Assembly: GCA_964387285.1 (NCBI GenBank)
Contig: CAYLWO010000022.1
Location: 1-64,000 of the forward strand
DNA length: 64,000 bases
Reading direction: 5' to 3'
DNA from: Anaerohabitans sp964387285
GTDB taxonomy: Bacteria > Zhuqueibacterota > Zhuqueibacteria > Residuimicrobiales > Residuimicrobiaceae
Shown: in pieces, positions 8,142-16,950 of the stretch
How positions within the stretch are numbered: position 1 is the first letter of the stretch
How the letters are laid out: every line of letters begins with the position of its first letter
Made by a program: the position numbers and the translations under genes
The notes under the pieces: model-generated
Database searches by the model: none
Told to the model about the DNA's origin: nothing
The model's input: only the letters and a program-made list of their open reading frames with translations

Positions 8142-11100
8142 GTGATTACATTCAATCGTTATCGTTTTATAAAAGGGCTTGTCGTTTTCGGCGTTATCGG
8201 TTTATGGACTGGGATCGGTGCTTTGCGCGCTGAGGATGAAGCGATTAAGGCGCAATATCGAAATCCCGGCGGCGACGCGCCGCTCAGTTATCTTTCCTAT
8301 CGTAATCCGGCGTTTGCGTTGGCCAAAAGCGCGGCCACGCCCACAGGTCTGCAGAGATTTGTGCGTCTTGGTAAACATGACGGCAATCTTATTGAAACCG
8401 GCTGGGTTAACCAGGGGCAGTTGGCTGACGGCTATTTTGACAATGCGCCAAACTGGAAAATGATCTGGCCCAAAGGTTCAGGTACCGAATACGGCTGGGT
8501 GTTCTGTTTTTTTATCGGCGGCGAGGTCAAGGACGCCAAGGGCAGCACCATTCATATTGTCGAGTCCCGGTTTCATCGCAGCAGCGCCAAACAATCCACA
8601 GATAAAAGCCATTGGTGGGACTTTAAACCGCTGCCGCGCTATTTCAATAATCATCACCTGAATTCAACCACCTGGGACATCGGCGGCATCAGCGAAGACG
8701 TGGGCATTGACGGATATCCCAACACCGAGGACCTGGGTGAGGGGGACGGCGTTCTGCAACCGGCAGAAGATTTCAACACCAACGGTTTGCTGGACCAGAG
8801 CATGGTCAATGTTTCCGAGTGGGCCGCTATGAGTCATCTGCGCGAAACCTGGCCCACCGACTGGCCGCCGCAAAGTTATGAAGGCGATCCGCGCAGCACC
8901 GTGGATACGTTAAAATCCGGTCCCTGCGCCGGTCGCTGGAACGGCGAGTTCGGCTATTATACCCGTGCAGACCAGGAATCCTACTATGTGATGGACGATC
9001 GCGAAATAGATCAGTTTACCTATTATCCTTTCAATCTGCCCGGCACCAGTACGCCCGATACCCGTCCATGGCCCAACGGCCGTCGCGGTCTCGGCCTGAC
9101 CATTTCTGTGCGCAACTATCAATGGGTGGCGCGGCAGGCCGAGGACATTCTCATATCCCGATATGACATCATCAACTATGGCAAACCCATACCCAAATCC
9201 ATCATCGGCATGTACAGCGACGTGGATGTGGGCGCTACCAGCGGCCAGGACGAGTCCGATTTCGACACGGTCGACGACATCACCTATGTGTGGGATAAAA
9301 GCGGCAAGTCCAACAAAGGCCTGGTCACCGGCTATTTCGGTTTTGCCTTCCTGGAGAGCCCGGGTCTTTCCGAGAACCGTATCGATGACGATGAAGACGG
9401 CGTTGTGGATGAAAGCCAGTGGAATCTTGTCGACGAGGACAATGACTGGCGCGGGTGGGAAGATAGCGACAACAACGGCAAATGGGATACGGAAGACGTG
9501 AATTACAACGGCGTTCTGGACAATGGCGAGGACGTTAACGGCAACGGCAAACTCGATATGGAAAACATCTGGGACGATATCGGCTCCGACGGCATTGGTC
9601 CGGACGATGAAGGGTATCCGGGGCCTGATGCCAACGCTACAGAAGCCAACGGCAAGCCGGATCAGGGCGAACCGAACTTTGGCAAAACCGACAACGACGA
9701 AGCGGATCAGGTGGGCTTGACCTCGTGGTATCTGAAAGACGTCGATAATCGTTTGGCCTTTGACGAAGAGTTCTGGACCGTGGAAATTCAGCCCGGTACA
9801 TTCGCCATCGATCAAGAGTACACGCGTGATGTGGCCTTTAGCTATGGCAGCGGATTCATTAATCTGGATCCGGGCAAAGAGGGCAGGCAGAAATACGCCA
9901 TTGCCTGTTTGTGCGGCAATGACATGAACGATATCTTTCGCAATAAACGCACCATGCAACGCATCTACGATTCGGATTATAATTTCTCCAAGCCGCCGCG
10001 TCTGCCGCTGTTGTCCACCATCGTGGGTGATCGCAAGGTTATCTTGATGTGGGACAACAATGCGGAAAAATCCAAGGATCCCATTTACGGAGCGGATTTC
10101 GAAATGTACAAGGTGTACAAGAGCACGGATCCGCAGTTCAGTGACATCAAAACCATCTCCGACGCATTCGGCAATCCCTTGCTCTACAAACCATTGGTGC
10201 AATACGATTTGAAAGACGGGCTGATCGGCCCGCATCCCATTCCCATTGGCAGCAGCGGTCAGGACGATGGTCTGGACCTGGGCGTGTCTTATGATATGGG
10301 TGAAGACACCGGTCTGCGGCACTCGTATGTAGACACCAATGTGACCAACGGCCGCACCTATTATTACGCGGTGGTGTCTGTGGATAAAGGCTATGCCGCG
10401 GATTTTTACAGCCGCGGGTTGTCCGATCGCCAGAACCTGGCGCCCAACAGTCCCACCGAATGCGCAGCCGTCATTCAAACCAACGTTCTGGGACAATCGA
10501 TTTTTATCGATCGTAATTGCGCTGAGGTCGTACCCACGGAGGCAGCTGCCGGTTATGTTCCGCCGCAGCTGGCGGACGGCATCGTGCACGCCGGCGGACT
10601 CGGCACCGGTTCCATCAAAGTGGAGGTTTTGATCGCCGACAGCATCAAAAGAAATCATGAGTATCAATTGACTTTTAAAGATGACGGTTCCATCGAAAAA
10701 TTCGATAAAGCCTTTAAGACCGGTCTGACCGCCGGCGCCATTCTGGTGGATGTCACCGAAGGCGATACGCTGTTGCGCGCTAAAGATAAATACAAAAGCG
10801 ACCAGTATGCGGAAAAACTGTTCGATGGTTTCAAGCTGGATATCATGAACCACGATTCCATAAAAGTGGCCTGGTCCGGATGGACCAAAGGCCGCACCAA
10901 CCTGATCGGCGATCCGCGCGGCTATGATACGCAATGCCGGGCCGTGCCCCGCGATTACGAGGTGCGCGTGTTGGGCCCAGGCGCCGACACTTCCTATTCT
11001 GCCGTACCAGGGCGTGAAATCATCACCAACTATAAAGTGTACGACATCACCGATCCGCTCCATCCTTTTGAAGTGGTTTTCGGATTGTCGGAAAACGCCG

Positions 11101-11693
11101 ACTCTCTTAAAGGCGTACTGAGCACCGGCGATCAAATCGCCATCAAAGCTGCACCGTTGATCGTTAACGTGGGCGGTGTGACCAAATACATCTATACCGA
11201 GACCTCCTGGCGCATCAATTTCGCCCTGCCGCGCGGTGTGGAAAGCATGTATCAGATTCTTCCGCAGACGGGCGATGTGTACCAGTTCCTGACCAAAAAA
11301 CCATTCGATCGCAATGACCTTTTCAGTTTTAAAGTCATTGGCGGAGAAGTGGTGCAACAAAAGGTGAAAAACGATCTGAACAACATCTATACGGTGCCGG
11401 ATCCCTATATCGCCGCCAGCACTTTGGAAAAACGGTTGGTGAGCAGTGACGTGGGGCGCGGTGATCGTCGCATCGATTTCGTCAATCTGCCGACCAAATG
11501 CACCATCACCATTTTCACCAGCTCCGGCAGAATGGTGCGCGAAATTGAACATGAATCTCTGCAAGAGCAGGGACGCGAGGGTTGGGATTTGCGCACCAAG
11601 GACGGTTTGGAAGTGGCGCACGGCATCTATTTTTGGCATGTCGACGTCCCCGGCATCGGCAGTAAAGCCGGCAAGTTGGCTATCATTAAATAA
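8142..11693 (+). CDS. Large secreted protein with acidic calcium-binding-like repeats and C-terminal sorting-type domain (module A)
   Basis: Exported protein of 1183 residues starting at GTG 8142, after an AAGGACAGG ribosome binding site; a frame opening at 7983 would overlap the receptor gene. The N-terminal signal peptide ends near GIGALRAED. Residues about 440-510 are Asp/Asn/Gly-rich (DSDNNGKWDTEDVNYNGVL, DVNGNGKLDMENIWDD), resembling calcium-binding EF-hand or thrombospondin type 3 loops. A fibronectin-like region (about 620-760) contains KVYKSTDPQFSD and YYYAVVSVDKGY. The last about 95 residues (TVPDPYIAASTLEKRL, TIFTSSGRMVREIEHES, GIYFWHVDVPG, GKLAIIK) resemble the FlgD-like Ig tail used for type IX secretion. 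It sits between the TonB receptor and the PorV-like protein. Shorter counterpart: the 699-residue protein at 35510. Function unknown. Confidence 0.75.
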   Translation: MITFNRYRFIKGLVVFGVIGLWTGIGALRAEDEAIKAQYRNPGGDAPLSYLSYRNPAFALAKSAATPTGLQRFVRLGKHDGNLIETGWVNQGQLADGYFDNAPNWKMIWPKGSGTEYGWVFCFFIGGEVKDAKGSTIHIVESRFHRSSAKQSTDKSHWWDFKPLPRYFNNHHLNSTTWDIGGISEDVGIDGYPNTEDLGEGDGVLQPAEDFNTNGLLDQSMVNVSEWAAMSHLRETWPTDWPPQSYEGDPRSTVDTLKSGPCAGRWNGEFGYYTRADQESYYVMDDREIDQFTYYPFNLPGTSTPDTRPWPNGRRGLGLTISVRNYQWVARQAEDILISRYDIINYGKPIPKSIIGMYSDVDVGATSGQDESDFDTVDDITYVWDKSGKSNKGLVTGYFGFAFLESPGLSENRIDDDEDGVVDESQWNLVDEDNDWRGWEDSDNNGKWDTEDVNYNGVLDNGEDVNGNGKLDMENIWDDIGSDGIGPDDEGYPGPDANATEANGKPDQGEPNFGKTDNDEADQVGLTSWYLKDVDNRLAFDEEFWTVEIQPGTFAIDQEYTRDVAFSYGSGFINLDPGKEGRQKYAIACLCGNDMNDIFRNKRTMQRIYDSDYNFSKPPRLPLLSTIVGDRKVILMWDNNAEKSKDPIYGADFEMYKVYKSTDPQFSDIKTISDAFGNPLLYKPLVQYDLKDGLIGPHPIPIGSSGQDDGLDLGVSYDMGEDTGLRHSYVDTNVTNGRTYYYAVVSVDKGYAADFYSRGLSDRQNLAPNSPTECAAVIQTNVLGQSIFIDRNCAEVVPTEAAAGYVPPQLADGIVHAGGLGTGSIKVEVLIADSIKRNHEYQLTFKDDGSIEKFDKAFKTGLTAGAILVDVTEGDTLLRAKDKYKSDQYAEKLFDGFKLDIMNHDSIKVAWSGWTKGRTNLIGDPRGYDTQCRAVPRDYEVRVLGPGADTSYSAVPGREIITNYKVYDITDPLHPFEVVFGLSENADSLKGVLSTGDQIAIKAAPLIVNVGGVTKYIYTETSWRINFALPRGVESMYQILPQTGDVYQFLTKKPFDRNDLFSFKVIGGEVVQQKVKNDLNNIYTVPDPYIAASTLEKRLVSSDVGRGDRRIDFVNLPTKCTITIFTSSGRMVREIEHESLQEQGREGWDLRTKDGLEVAHGIYFWHVDVPGIGSKAGKLAIIK

Positions 11694-11738
11694 TGAATGG
11701 AACAGCTGGGGGCAATTATGAATAGCGCGGAGTGGATC

Positions 11739-12794
11739 ATGTTTCGAAAAATAATCAATCTGGTTTGCCTGTTTGCTGCGCTTCTTTCGGTAAGCGTATG
11801 GGCGCAGGAAAAAGACCAGACTTCGTCTAAATTTGTCACTGATGTGGCCGGCGTGGGCACCTGCGCCGCCACGTTTTTGGAAATCGGCGCCGGCGCCCGG
11901 GCCATGGCCATGGGCGGCGCTTATGTGGCGCAGGCCAGCGACGCCAGCGCCCTGTATTGGAATCCGGCCGGCATCGCTTTTGCCCCCGGGTTCCAGATCG
12001 AACTTATGAACAGTCAATGGCTGGTCGATACCCAATATAATTTTGTCGGTCTGGTGGCGCCGATCCCGGCTATCCGCTCGTCCGTTGGCGTCAGCATCAT
12101 CAGCCTGGATTACGGACAATCTCCGGTGCGCACCGTTGACCGGCCGGAGGGCACCGGTGAAAAGTACGGCGCGCGCGATCTGGCCGTCAGCGTTACCTAT
12201 GCCCTGGCCCTGACCGATCGCTTTTCCTTTGGTCTTTCAGGCAAGTACGTCAATCAGCGCATCTGGAGCGAATCCGGTTCCGCATTGGCCATGGATGTCG
12301 GCGTTTTCTACAACACCATGTTGAAAGGGTTGCGCATCGGCGCCTGCGTGTCCAATTTCGGCACAGATATCCAGATGGCCGGACGGCATCTAACCACCGT
12401 GGTGGACCCGGATGAGACTCTGGCCAACTTTGACCGCGTACCGGTGAATTATAAAGTCGGCGCCTACTCATTGCCTTTGCTGTTCCGCGTCGGTCTGGCC
12501 TATACCCGCCATCTCGGCGCCTTTGGCAGTTTGACCGTTGCCGGCGACGTCAATCATCCCAGCAATGCCACGGAGAGCATCAATCTCGGCGCTGAGTATG
12601 GTTTTGCCAACATGTTTTATCTGCGCGCCGGATATGAGAACCTCTATGAACGAGACCATCAAAACGGTCTTACCTTTGGCGGCGGCGTGGAATATTTTCG
12701 ACGCGGTTTTATGGGATTCCGCATCGATTACTCGTGGTCTGATTGGGGTATCCTGGACAGCACGCAGAGATTTTCTTTGGGATTATTATTTTAA
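11739..12794 (+). CDS. PorV/PorQ-like outer-membrane beta-barrel protein (module A)
   Basis: A 351-residue exported barrel of the PorV/PorQ (UPF0164) group. A signal peptide (MFRKIINLVCLFAALLSVSV) precedes the diagnostic N-terminal region FLEIGAGARAMAMGGAYVA and DASALYWNPAGIA, then alternating beta-strands to the C-terminal FSLGLLF. In Bacteroidota, PorV shuttles type IX substrates to the attachment machinery. Here it directly follows a protein with a sorting-type tail, so a dedicated carrier role is plausible (inference). The start at 11739 has GGAG six bases upstream and gives the cleanest signal peptide; ATGs at 11718 (GGGGGC before it) and 11697 are alternatives. The paralogue in module B is at 34374. 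Confidence 0.85.
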   Translation: MFRKIINLVCLFAALLSVSVWAQEKDQTSSKFVTDVAGVGTCAATFLEIGAGARAMAMGGAYVAQASDASALYWNPAGIAFAPGFQIELMNSQWLVDTQYNFVGLVAPIPAIRSSVGVSIISLDYGQSPVRTVDRPEGTGEKYGARDLAVSVTYALALTDRFSFGLSGKYVNQRIWSESGSALAMDVGVFYNTMLKGLRIGACVSNFGTDIQMAGRHLTTVVDPDETLANFDRVPVNYKVGAYSLPLLFRVGLAYTRHLGAFGSLTVAGDVNHPSNATESINLGAEYGFANMFYLRAGYENLYERDHQNGLTFGGGVEYFRRGFMGFRIDYSWSDWGILDSTQRFSLGLLF

Positions 12795-13072
12795 TTTGTC
12801 ATTTACGGGAATCGATTGGGAAAGAAATACGGATCAAAATGACTTTTGTACTCGACTTTTACTATGACAATTCGGTGATTAACAGGGGAAAGGAGGTTTC
12901 TGTTTTTAACCTGAATCGTTCATAAAATCATAAATGTTCTGTCGATCGCCCTGGCCAGTTGCCGCTGTAAATCGGCGCCTGTAATCGGATAAAAATTGAT
13001 TTTATGAATAAAGCAGGTTTGTTAAATCATGCACCATTGTTTTCTTTTTACCATCAACTCTAGGAGGAACGC

Positions 13073-16000
13073 ATGAACAAATGGTATCGTGCAATAGCTG
13101 TTTTCGTTCTGGTTGCTGTTTCAATGCTTACGGCGCAAACCAAACTGACGCCGGCCAACGAGAACGAACCGAACAATTTTTTCAAAACCGCCACACCGAT
13201 GCCGGAAAACACATTGATGTTTTCCGCATTTTCCAGCAACGCCGATGTCGACGTTTACACGATGAACATGTCCGTCGACAGCATTTACCACATCTACTCG
13301 GACTCGGTCAGCCTGCCTAAAAGCATGCATGTGGAGCTCTTTTTCAGCGGCGACACCACCAAAAACCTGTTTGTCGGTAGTCCGGACGGACGCGCCGGCT
13401 GGCGCAATTTCCGCGTTGCCGGCTGGATGCCGAAGGAATACGGCTCGGGTGTCTATTATTTAAAGGTAACACATCCTAACGTCATCACCGCCGAGTATAC
13501 CGGCGCCTATCGAATTCGCTACATCTCTCAGGGTGCGGCCTATTGGATTGGTTTGCATGAGCCGGACAATACGTTCCAGGAATCTTTTGGTCAGTTCCCG
13601 TTGCCCATCGACGGCACCCGTTTTTACGGCATGCTATATAATCCGGCCAATGTTCCGCATGGTGAGAACGACCGCGATATTTTTTATATGGTGGGTGAGC
13701 AGGGCATGCGTTTGTGGGTTGAAACCGAACCGGTGCAGGGCTATCCGCATACCCGCGACATGGACAGCGCCATCGATATCTGGGACGGCGACGGCAACAC
13801 CCGCTTTATCGTCAATGACGACAAAAATGATCAGGAAGAAGATTTTGGGGAAAACAACGTCTTCTCTTTAACTGTTATGGACAGTTTGCCCTATTCCGGT
13901 CTATATTATGTCACCATGATAACCTGTTATTCTACCTGGTATGATCCCAATGTGGTCAGCACGGATTCGGATCCCTCGACCGGCGGTTATGTCGCTTATT
14001 CATGGATGGGTGAACGCTCCAAAGAGCGCGAACCCAATGACGCTCCGGAAATGGCCACCCCGTTGTGCGAGCCGGTTACCGGCCAACGTGTCGGCCCGAC
14101 CAACAACTTTGTCATCAACGCCCAATTCAGCAGCGATGGCGACGTGGATTGGTACGCTTATAATCTTAAAAGCACCAAAACCTATTATTTCGCCACAGAT
14201 CACAACGCCACTGTCGGCGCCAACATCAATCTGGAAGTTTACAATCGCAAAGACATGACCAAAAATCTGGCCAGCAGCCAGGTCAACGGTCGCTACAGCA
14301 ACAAGAACTTTCGTTTCTGCGGTTGGACGCCCCCTGAAGACGGCATCTATTTGTTTAAGGTTTCCCCCTCTGCGGGCACGGTCACCGCAACAACCACCGG
14401 AGAATACAAACTGCGCATGGGTTGGACGACGCCGCGCACCATTAATGTTCTGAGTGAACCGGCTAACAATGCCCAGGCCGGCGCTGTGGAAGTCAAGTTC
14501 GATTCCAGCAAGACCGTGGGCGCCATTTATCCGGCCGGCGATGTGGACTGGTACAAGTTTGAAGGCAAAGCCGGCGACATCATTGACGTCGAGCTGTTCA
14601 GCGCTTTGGATACCGACGGCATGCTATGGGCGCGCGATATGGATTCCTTCCTGGAACTGTACGATCCCAGCGGCGCGAAAATGGAGAACGACGACTATCG
14701 CCCGGGCCCGGAACGCAACGCCAACAACGTTTTCTCTGCCATTAAAAATTATGTTCTGCAGGGAACCGGCACCGTTTATATCGCCGTGTCCTGCGGTTAC
14801 AAGGATCCCACCCACAAGGGCAACAATGCGGTTGGCGCTTATCGCATGGTGGTTTATTCCAGCGCCGCATCTCCGGCGTTCAAAGAACGGGAAGTGAATA
14901 ACAATTTCACTCTCGCCACCATGTTGCCGGAAGGCAAAGAGATGATCGCGCAATTCTCTTCTGCAAATGACGTGGATTGCTTTGCGCTGGAGCTGCAGGC
15001 CGGTCGCATGTATTTCATCAATTCGTTCAACAACGATTTGGGCGCCAACATACACGCCGAACTGTATGCTGCCAGCGACACGACCAAAAACGTGCTCAAT
15101 GCCAGCGTCGACGGTCGTTACAACAGCAGGAATTTCCGCATTTCGGGATTTTTGCCGAAAGCGTCAGGGACCTATTTCCTTAAATTGAGTTGTCCGACGA
15201 TCGGCGGCGGCAATTACAACCTGCGCGTGCGCAGCAGTGATTTAGCCGAGGTCGGCGCGTTCCATGAACCGGACAATTCCCGCGCCGAAGCCGATGCCCT
15301 CGGCGATCTGCCGGTGGACGGCGTGCCGCGTAAAGGCGCTTTCTATAATCCGGCTGATCCGTACGGGTACAACGACATGGATGTCTATCGCTTTACGCTG
15401 ACCAAAGGACAGGCTTTTGAGGCCAAGTTGTCTCCGGTCGGCGGCGAAACCTGGTTCCGCGATACCGATTCTTTCCTGTATTTGACCAACGCCAACGGCG
15501 ATACCATTGCCCATAACGATGACGACACCGGCACCTATTCCAAGATCGCCATCGAAGTGACTGCAGACGGTGTTTATTATCTTCTTGCCACAAGTTGCTA
15601 TTGCACACAGTTGAACGATCCGGCCAGCGACAGGAATCCGGGTACGGGTGATTATCTGCTCACGCTTAACGGCTTTGTCTCTGAATCGGAACCGAATAAT
15701 TCGGCCGATCAAGCCAACCTGATCCCGATCTCCAACAGCAGTCTGGTTCAAGCCAAGTTTGCCCCAACAGACCTGGAAGATTGGTATAAGGTGAATCTGG
15801 AACACGGCCGGTTTTATTATTTCAACTCTGCTGATTCCAGAGTGGCGGAAAACATCATGCTTGAGGTTTACAAGGAAGCTGATCCGAAAGAAAACATCAT
15901 TGACGGTTCTCCCATGGGTCGTTACGGCAGCAAAGATTTCCGCTTGAGCGGTTTTAATCCGCCCGAGACCGGAGCCTATCTGCTCAAACTGTCGGTTCCA

Positions 16001-16843
16001 GTGGGCGCCGTCAACGATCAGAACATCGGCACCTATGCATTGCATGCTGCCGGCGGCGAACTGATCAGTGAAGTGGCTGCCTTGCACGAACCGGACAACG
16101 GTTTGAAACAGGCTAACGCCGCTGCCAGATTGGCCACCGACGGCAAACCGGTTAAAGTGGCGTTTGGCGATGCTGCAGATGCCGACTTTTTCGCTATCGA
16201 AGGTATTAAAGGTCAGTCTCTGGTGGTTACGCTGGGTCCGGGAACCGGTCCGCGCTGGATTCGTGAAATCGATACCGGCATGCGTTTGTTCACGGCAGAC
16301 AGCACCTTGCTGGATGAGAGCGACGACTATGATGATTGGTATGAACTGAATTATTACCTGGGCGACGTGAGCTGCACCTACTCTCAGGTGAAGAGCGCTT
16401 CGCTGCCCTACACCGGCACCTATTACGCCGCTGCCATGCCGTACTATGGTTCGGTTTTCAAAGGCGGCTCCACCAGCATCGGCAACAATGCTACCGGTAC
16501 ATATTTTATCTCCGCCACCATGACCGCTCCAACCGGCGTGCAAGAGGAGACGGAGAAACCGCATGAATTCGCATTGGATCAGAATTATCCGAATCCGTTC
16601 AACCCGACCACGACGATTCAGTACCGTTTAAAAGAACATGTACATGTAAATGTTTCCATTTACAACGTTCGCGGTCAATTGGTCGTCAATCTGGTGGATG
16701 AAGTGCAGTCAGCCGGAAGTCATTCTGTGCGCTGGAATGCCATGGATCAATTCGGTCAACGCGTTTCCTCGGGCATGTATTTTTACCGTATTGAAGCCGG
16801 CGATAAATTCGTACAAACGAAAAAAATGCTGTTGATGAAATAA
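13073..16843 (+). CDS. Giant secreted PPC-like repeat protein with type IX sorting-type C-terminus (module A)
   Basis: A 1256-residue exported protein with a signal peptide (1-22, ending SMLTAQT). It has about eight PPC-like (bacterial pre-peptidase C-terminal) beta units, each opening with an EPN/EPDN motif near residues 28, 161, 317, 460, 603, 730, 872 and 1005. Units contain phrases such as AQFSSDGDVDWYAYNL, DVDCFALELQAGRMYF and NGRYSNKNFRFCGW. The C-terminal about 90 residues are a classic sorting domain: FALDQNYPNPFNPTTTI, SIYNVRGQLVVNLVDE, GMYFYRIEAGDKFVQ and a basic end MLLMK. No protease or other catalytic domain is visible, so it may be an adhesive or cell-surface scaffold protein. 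GGAGGAAC precedes the ATG. A perfect terminator follows. Confidence 0.82.
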   Translation: MNKWYRAIAVFVLVAVSMLTAQTKLTPANENEPNNFFKTATPMPENTLMFSAFSSNADVDVYTMNMSVDSIYHIYSDSVSLPKSMHVELFFSGDTTKNLFVGSPDGRAGWRNFRVAGWMPKEYGSGVYYLKVTHPNVITAEYTGAYRIRYISQGAAYWIGLHEPDNTFQESFGQFPLPIDGTRFYGMLYNPANVPHGENDRDIFYMVGEQGMRLWVETEPVQGYPHTRDMDSAIDIWDGDGNTRFIVNDDKNDQEEDFGENNVFSLTVMDSLPYSGLYYVTMITCYSTWYDPNVVSTDSDPSTGGYVAYSWMGERSKEREPNDAPEMATPLCEPVTGQRVGPTNNFVINAQFSSDGDVDWYAYNLKSTKTYYFATDHNATVGANINLEVYNRKDMTKNLASSQVNGRYSNKNFRFCGWTPPEDGIYLFKVSPSAGTVTATTTGEYKLRMGWTTPRTINVLSEPANNAQAGAVEVKFDSSKTVGAIYPAGDVDWYKFEGKAGDIIDVELFSALDTDGMLWARDMDSFLELYDPSGAKMENDDYRPGPERNANNVFSAIKNYVLQGTGTVYIAVSCGYKDPTHKGNNAVGAYRMVVYSSAASPAFKEREVNNNFTLATMLPEGKEMIAQFSSANDVDCFALELQAGRMYFINSFNNDLGANIHAELYAASDTTKNVLNASVDGRYNSRNFRISGFLPKASGTYFLKLSCPTIGGGNYNLRVRSSDLAEVGAFHEPDNSRAEADALGDLPVDGVPRKGAFYNPADPYGYNDMDVYRFTLTKGQAFEAKLSPVGGETWFRDTDSFLYLTNANGDTIAHNDDDTGTYSKIAIEVTADGVYYLLATSCYCTQLNDPASDRNPGTGDYLLTLNGFVSESEPNNSADQANLIPISNSSLVQAKFAPTDLEDWYKVNLEHGRFYYFNSADSRVAENIMLEVYKEADPKENIIDGSPMGRYGSKDFRLSGFNPPETGAYLLKLSVPVGAVNDQNIGTYALHAAGGELISEVAALHEPDNGLKQANAAARLATDGKPVKVAFGDAADADFFAIEGIKGQSLVVTLGPGTGPRWIREIDTGMRLFTADSTLLDESDDYDDWYELNYYLGDVSCTYSQVKSASLPYTGTYYAAAMPYYGSVFKGGSTSIGNNATGTYFISATMTAPTGVQEETEKPHEFALDQNYPNPFNPTTTIQYRLKEHVHVNVSIYNVRGQLVVNLVDEVQSAGSHSVRWNAMDQFGQRVSSGMYFYRIEAGDKFVQTKKMLLMK

Positions 16844-16858
16844 GTTGCTCAAACCATC

Positions 16859-16899
16859 AAGCCTTGGGAATCCCTGTGGTTCCCAAGGCTTGTTTTTTT
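16859..16899 (+). terminator. Rho-independent terminator closing module A
   Basis: A 12-bp perfect stem (AAGCCTTGGGAA / TTCCCAAGGCTT) is followed by GTTTTTTT. It lies 16 bases after the stop of the giant sortable protein. Confidence 0.92.
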
Positions 16900-16901
16900 C
16901 T

Positions 16902-16928
16902 ATTCGTGTGTATTCGCGTAATTCGTGG
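16902..16928. repeat. ATTCGTG-type intergenic tandem word
   Basis: Three degenerate ATTCGTG / ATTCGCG words in succession form a short tandem motif. I recognise this phrase from intergenic regions of many environmental bacterial genomes (from memory, not checked). It lies between the terminator and the next gene. Confidence 0.35.
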
Positions 16929-16950
16929 TTTTTTAAAATTGGAATTCAAA

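Noticed and set aside
8910..12119. 1069-codon frame on the minus strand
   Set aside because: It is antisense to the large secreted protein and the PorV-like gene of module A. Those have signal peptides, ribosome binding sites and family motifs; the antisense product is a His/Ala/Gly-rich shadow produced by codon bias.
15242..16564. 440-codon frame on the minus strand
   Set aside because: It is antisense to the PPC-repeat protein, so it is a shadow of a real gene.
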